Origin: Trichomonas vaginalis G3
Taxonomy: Eukaryota > Parabasalia > Trichomonadida > Trichomonadidae
Direction of reading: 5' to 3'
DNA: 64,000 nt
NCBI RefSeq assembly: GCF_026262505.1
Contig: NC_067206.1
Coordinates: 29,279,896 to 29,343,895 of the forward strand
Shown: positions 59,707 through 64,000 of the stretch, piece by piece
How the letters are laid out: each line of letters begins with the position of its first letter
Position numbering within the stretch: position 1 is the stretch's first letter
The notes under the pieces: model-generated
What the model was told of the DNA's origin: nothing
Seen by the model: only the letters and a program-made list of their open reading frames with translations
The model's database searches: none
Position numbers and translations under genes: made by a program

Positions 59707-60792
59707 TTAATTTAGATCGTTAGTGAGGAGTCTTACCATTTTTTCATCATTTTTTGCTTTTGCAACTGTAATTAGCTGATTAATATTTTCTATTTTTGCA
59801 TTATTAATAAACAGTTTACAAACAATATTTGTGCTTCCGCTCTCTACAGCATAGTAAAAGGCATCTTTAAATTCGTCGCTTTTCATATTAATATCAGCCT
59901 TTTTTTCTATAAGAAGGTCTACTGCTTCTTCTTGTTTCGTTAAGGCCGCAATCATAAGAGGAGTTCTTCCTTCTTGGTCTCTTGAATTAACATCAAAATG
60001 AAGATCGTCAATAAAGTAATTAATTGCATCTAGATTGCATTTTGAGGCTGCAATATTCAATAATATGTTTTGTTTTTCCCAAAATATATTAAACCTGTTT
60101 AAATAAGTCAAGATATCCCTTTTTCCGTGGGAACTAGCGGCAACAGCATAATCAAAAACTGGCTCGAAATCTAATTCTTCTAAAAAGTACTGGACAATAT
60201 TCATGTTATTATTTAAAATTGCCAATTCTAAACCATTTAGATTATTAGCCCGACATTGTAAGTTAAAATTGATAGAAACAAAATATTTTATAACATCTAA
60301 ATTCCCTTTTATTGCCGCTATATGAAACGCCGTTAAATTATCTGCATTTCTTTTGTACATATTCATGCCATGTTTGTGCAACATCTTAATAATCTCAACA
60401 TTTCCTTCAAGCGCTGCAAGCATCATTGCATTATTTCCTGTGGTGCCACAGCAATAAATATCAAAATTCGGATCAGACATGTATTCTTCCATAAGTTGGA
60501 TGTTCCCGCCCTTCTTTGCTGCCTGAAGAAATGTGCCTTCATTGGAATTTATATCAATTGGTTTAAAACAACATTTTTCGGTTGGTTGTGCACTTTTCTC
60601 TTCAATCTCTTTTGACTCATCTAGTTGAGGAATTTTGGATTTCGGTGTATTGCAAATAAACTTTTTAATTTCATTTAATAGCAAATTTAGGATGGGAATG
60701 TTCATAAAATGAAAAATTAAATCTAATAATTGCAAATTTGGTTCGAGTTCTACCTCTTTAACAAGTCTCATTGATTGTAATATTTGAATCAT
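59707..60792 (-). CDS. Ankyrin-repeat protein
   Basis: 361 residues from MIQILQSMRL; an earlier in-frame ATG at 60873 would add a hydrophobic stretch but leave almost no promoter, so I prefer 60792. From about residue 80 there are roughly eight ankyrin repeats: TTGNNAMMLAALEGNVEIIK, NLTAFHIAAIKGNLDVIKYF, LNGLELAILNNNMNIVQYFL, GRTPLMIAALTKQEEAVDLL. It mediates protein contacts; partner unknown. Ankyrin proteins are a very large family in trichomonads. It lies about 100 bp downstream of the phosphatase on the same strand, each with its own initiator presumably. Confidence 0.85.
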   Translation of the reverse strand: MIQILQSMRLVKEVELEPNLQLLDLIFHFMNIPILNLLLNEIKKFICNTPKSKIPQLDESKEIEEKSAQPTEKCCFKPIDINSNEGTFLQAAKKGGNIQLMEEYMSDPNFDIYCCGTTGNNAMMLAALEGNVEIIKMLHKHGMNMYKRNADNLTAFHIAAIKGNLDVIKYFVSINFNLQCRANNLNGLELAILNNNMNIVQYFLEELDFEPVFDYAVAASSHGKRDILTYLNRFNIFWEKQNILLNIAASKCNLDAINYFIDDLHFDVNSRDQEGRTPLMIAALTKQEEAVDLLIEKKADINMKSDEFKDAFYYAVESGSTNIVCKLFINNAKIENINQLITVAKAKNDEKMVRLLTNDLN

Positions 60793-60893
60793 TTCGTTGG
60801 TACTAACGATATAAATAAAATAAAATTTAAAGGATAGAAAATAGTATTTATAATAACAGACAAAAACGCACATATACAAAATCTATAACATTT

Positions 60894-62045
60894 CTAATCT
60901 GAAGTCTCAGGGCAATAGTTAAGGAACTGGTTGAAATAAGCCCTAAATTCTTTATAAGGAACTAAAACCTGATCAAATGGCTGAACCTTGAAGGTTTCAC
61001 CGTTAACTGTAAATCTTACGAACAACTCATTTGTATCGTTTGAGCGGAAAAGTTCGAAGTTTAAGTGGGAAGCGTAAGTTGGTACGTATTTCAGATACTT
61101 TCCAAGCATTGTAAGGACTGCAGCAATTGTAGAATCGTGGCCGCTGAACAATGAGAATTTCTGGCCATTTGCTAATGCTGTATCGAGATCCTTAAGTAAT
61201 CTTCTCATGATTGGAGATCCTGCAACACTTGAATTTGTTGTGAAGTTGTAGATACCGAACTTAGACATCCATTGCTCTCTGTAGCAGAAGCTCATGAACT
61301 TGTCATCTAAGTAGTCTGGAAGGTTTCCAGATGTTGTGCAGTTAAAAGCTGTTGCCCAACTGCAGATTGCTCTCATATTTGTAACTGTCTTCTGCATCTG
61401 GAACTCCTTAGCAATTCTCTCCATCATTGGCCAACCTTCCTCTAACATCTGTTGGTAATCTGGGCCAGCTTGGTAATTCTTATATTGTGCTTTGTATAAC
61501 TTGCAATTTGAAGACCATCCGTTGATAGAAGACGTCTTTGAACTGCCTGAAGCAATTGTGATGATCTCGTGCTTTCCGGTAGGTGGATAAAGTCCGTTAA
61601 TAAAGGATTCGGCACTTAAAAATGTTCTTCTTGTTGGAGAAGATTCGAAGTGGAAAAGCTTTGGCGAAAATTTCTCTGGTAAGAAATGTAATTCATCAAC
61701 GTAATACTTTCTATATGTAGCGCCAAGATCCTTGTGCATTTCTTCTCCGAGAAGTGTCAAGTCTGCTGGCATACAATTAGGTAAGTATTCGATAGAGCCT
61801 TTCTGAGCATCTTTTTTAAGGTAGTTAAATATTCTCTTAGTATTATTAGCAGACGAGCTACGACACTCCCAGGTGCCACGCTCCTCAAGGGGAACGAATT
61901 GATAGTTCGGTGTTCTGTGACCATGTCTTGTGATTACAGAGACATGAACTAAACTCAAATTCTTCAAAGGTGTTGGCATAAGGCGCGGGGCCTGGCAGAA
62001 TAATGACATTTCACATGTCACGTACGCGATCAGTGCTGCAAACAT
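60894..62045 (-). CDS. Secreted histidine acid phosphatase
   Basis: 383 residues from the ATG at 62045; the frame opens 6 codons earlier only at a GTG, and TCATTTTT lies just before the ATG. Residues 1-12 (MFAALIAYVTCE) look like a signal peptide. The catalytic VSVITRHGHRTP (RHG) opens the histidine-phosphatase fold; SSPTRRTFLSAESFINGLYP carries the second Arg; LFSGHDSTIAAVL gives the C-terminal His-Asp proton donor. At least six Cys and several N-glycosylation sites (NCT, NSS, NNT) fit a secreted or lysosomal enzyme of the acid phosphatase type (branch 2). It hydrolyses phosphomonoesters; the true substrate cannot be told. Confidence 0.92.
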   Translation of the reverse strand: MFAALIAYVTCEMSLFCQAPRLMPTPLKNLSLVHVSVITRHGHRTPNYQFVPLEERGTWECRSSSANNTKRIFNYLKKDAQKGSIEYLPNCMPADLTLLGEEMHKDLGATYRKYYVDELHFLPEKFSPKLFHFESSPTRRTFLSAESFINGLYPPTGKHEIITIASGSSKTSSINGWSSNCKLYKAQYKNYQAGPDYQQMLEEGWPMMERIAKEFQMQKTVTNMRAICSWATAFNCTTSGNLPDYLDDKFMSFCYREQWMSKFGIYNFTTNSSVAGSPIMRRLLKDLDTALANGQKFSLFSGHDSTIAAVLTMLGKYLKYVPTYASHLNFELFRSNDTNELFVRFTVNGETFKVQPFDQVLVPYKEFRAYFNQFLNYCPETSD

Positions 62046-62046
62046 T

Positions 62047-62054
62047 AAAAATGA
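62047..62054 (-). promoter_or_regulatory. Inr-type promoter element of the phosphatase gene
   Basis: TCATTTTT on the minus strand directly before AATG; decides the start against the upstream GTG. Confidence 0.6.
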
Positions 62055-63828
62055 TCTAAACACTTATCAAAAATTTTTGACTAACAATTCTGAATTAATT
62101 CAATTTTTAAAGTTTAGATTTGTATTGAGTGATAGTGGAGGATATTGGACTTTGGGATGACCACATATCTATCAAATATTTCTGAAAGACATATAAAATT
62201 TGAATGGAGCCATGGGAGATTGAATGAGCTTTTTGAATTATCTCTAAAATTTTTATATAACCATAACAGATTCTTTTCATTTTTCTGATCGTAATTAAAT
62301 ATGCGTTGACATGGTAGATCTAAATAGTTCAATTATTACTTGGAAAATTTTTTTCCGTTTGTAATCGTTTTCAGATTTTGGAAAAATCAAATAATTTTAA
62401 CTAAACAAGAATATAATGTTGATATAATATGTCTGTAGATTCGTTTAATCTGAATGATTTCCGAATATTCATGCTTTTGCTATTAAGAAATTTATTACCC
62501 TATATTTCCACAGACACCGTGGTTTTTTGAGCCGGGAAATAAATAGCGCAGACAGTTTCTACATATAGATACATGCTTATACTTAGAGTTTGACGGGAAT
62601 CTAAAGTGATTTTTTTCTGCATCGCGAAATCTAATGCAGTCTCAAAATCATGAAGAAACTGCGAATCGGGGCGCAATTTTTTAATATGTTAATATATAAA
62701 GGTACCCCTACTACTGCAAATGCTTCAAATGAAAATCTAAGAAATCAGATTAATTTGATCACATTAGTATAGTATTGGTCAAACCAAAAACTCATATGTT
62801 GATATATAGCCTATAGATATTCATATTATCTACTTTTCATTGAATTACATAAGATTTAATAATCTCATAAATATTCTTTTTAATTTTCCGAATTCCGTGT
62901 GCATTTAGATTGCCTATACCTGTATATAATAATTCTAGAATGGTTTGGTTAGATATTAAGTTTTTTAGATTAATATTTTAACATTTTGATAAAACAAGCA
63001 TTTGTTCCATTTTAGAATCGCCATTGAACTCTAGTTTGACTAACATGATGTTGTATGATCAAATAAAATCTAACTTCATGAGATAAATTTTGAAATTAGA
63101 AAATGCGATATCTGACTCAAATATTTATCTGAACACATTTAACATTCAATGATAAACTAAAGTACTATACAGCAGATTCGATTTGGCTTATATTTTATAT
63201 AATCAACAAATAATCCTATAAAATTGTGCTATTCACGTTGCTCAAAGATGTATTGAACATTCACTACTTGTGTATTGATAAAATTAGATATAGATTCTAA
63301 TGTAAATCGATATTTTGAAAATTCATATATATTTTGTCTTGGTTTGGCATTTGATCGTGTTGAAACCGGAATTGCAATATATATCATCTAAATATATAAC
63401 TATCAAAATATGAGCTATAGATTTTTAAATTATTCTCCTGAATATGAGTGACTAACATAATTATATTGAATTGAGTAGTAAGAATCATAAATATTAGAAT
63501 CTGACGATAATTTATTATAACTTTATATAGGAACAAGATTATAAATGATGATGAAAATAAAGATTAAATTTAAATCTGAAAATTTGAAAACATTAAGTGT
63601 ATATGATAGCATTACAAAATTAAATTTTATGTGGAAGAGGAAATAGAGGAATTAGAAGTATTATGAGAAAATAATAAGATATAAAAACAAGATTCTATTA
63701 AATGAGTTAATTTATAGAAAGGAATAACAGTGTGAATGTAGTAAATGAATGTTTTCATGATGTATTATTGAAATCTTAAGTTTTGTTAAGAAGATAATAA
63801 GGGAATCAAATTTTGTATTAGGAAGTTT
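62055..63828. other. Gene-free AT-rich DNA
   Basis: 1.8 kb without ORF of coding character, RNA gene or strong repeat. Confidence 0.55.
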
Positions 63829-64000
63829 GACCGACAAGAGTGTATTGTGCACTCTTGTCGGTCTGCATGTCTCATTCCGGGAGACATTGTCACTGCATGT
63901 CTCCCAGAATGAGACAATCTTCTGCAATCAGAATGTGGTTGCAAAACTTTGACCGACAAGAGTGTATTGTGCACTCTTGTCGGTCTGCATGTCTCATTCC
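63829..64000. repeat. 122 bp tandem unit of nested palindromes, cut by window end
   Basis: The unit starts at 63829 (GACCGACAAGAGTG) and again at 63951, period 122 bp. Each has a 14 bp perfect hairpin (63829-63842 with 63850-63863, 7 nt loop). A second hairpin has 19 bp arms with one mismatch (63869-63887 with 63897-63915, 9 nt loop). Within its left arm is a smaller ATGTCTC/GAGACAT palindrome. The second copy is cut by the window edge; the array length is unknown. Confidence 0.9.

Noticed and set aside
63712-63974. Minus-strand frames at the window end
   Set aside because: They translate the palindromic 122 bp repeat and are not proteins.

Overview
The window looks like nuclear DNA of a trichomonad, most probably Trichomonas vaginalis or a close relative. 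The evidence is AT-rich intergenic DNA, host genes that are all single open exons, start codons preceded at about 5-20 nt by a TCA-type initiator (Inr, often TCATTTTT), a Tvmar1-like mariner, a 25.5 kb Maverick/Polinton, short CAMK-like kinases and a lineage-divergent chromatin protein. The species call is inference; no database was searched.

Layout. (1) 1-5186: a host VPS13-type lipid-transfer gene on the minus strand, cut by an apparently complete 1305 bp mariner (1351-2655, TA target duplication) and carrying two single-base homopolymer indels. (2) 5613-9586: an amino-acid permease (minus) and a secreted HSP70/GRP170-like chaperone (plus), transcribed divergently. (3) 9587-11757: gene-free repeat land holding perfect GC-rich hairpins and one copy of a 1.05 kb MITE-like element. 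(4) 11758-37271: a Maverick/Polinton with integrase, protein-primed-type DNA polymerase, SF3 helicase, packaging ATPase, major and minor capsid proteins, KilA-N and HNH genes, a DNA methyltransferase and a phage-tail-fibre-like gene. It is broken (roughly 15-20 reading-frame interruptions, mostly in its left 6 kb), but its replication and capsid half is largely open, so it is a young fossil. (5) 37272-45754: 8.5 kb with no convincing gene except a gene remnant and one weak small ORF. It contains a 17-unit minisatellite and a second copy of the hairpin-cluster repeat seen next to the Polinton. (6) 45755-62045: host genes: two convergent protein kinases, a PLAC8-family protein, a 1811-residue CHD-like protein ending in FYRN/FYRC domains, two divergent orphan genes, the second MITE copy, a small membrane protein, an ankyrin protein and a secreted histidine acid phosphatase. 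(7) 62046-64000: gene-free, ending in a 122 bp tandem unit made of nested palindromes.

How it fits together. The host genes are unrelated housekeeping, membrane and signalling genes with their own Inr promoters; there are no operons. The mobile fraction (mariner, two MITEs, Polinton, hairpin families) is more than half of the window, and several elements look recent: the mariner TIRs match at 27 of 28 positions and the two MITE copies are nearly identical 47 kb apart. The most unusual items are the CHD-like/FYR fusion with an apparently dead ATPase core, the phage-like fibre and methyltransferase genes in the Polinton, the palindromic 22 bp array between two Polinton genes, and the GC-rich hairpin families.
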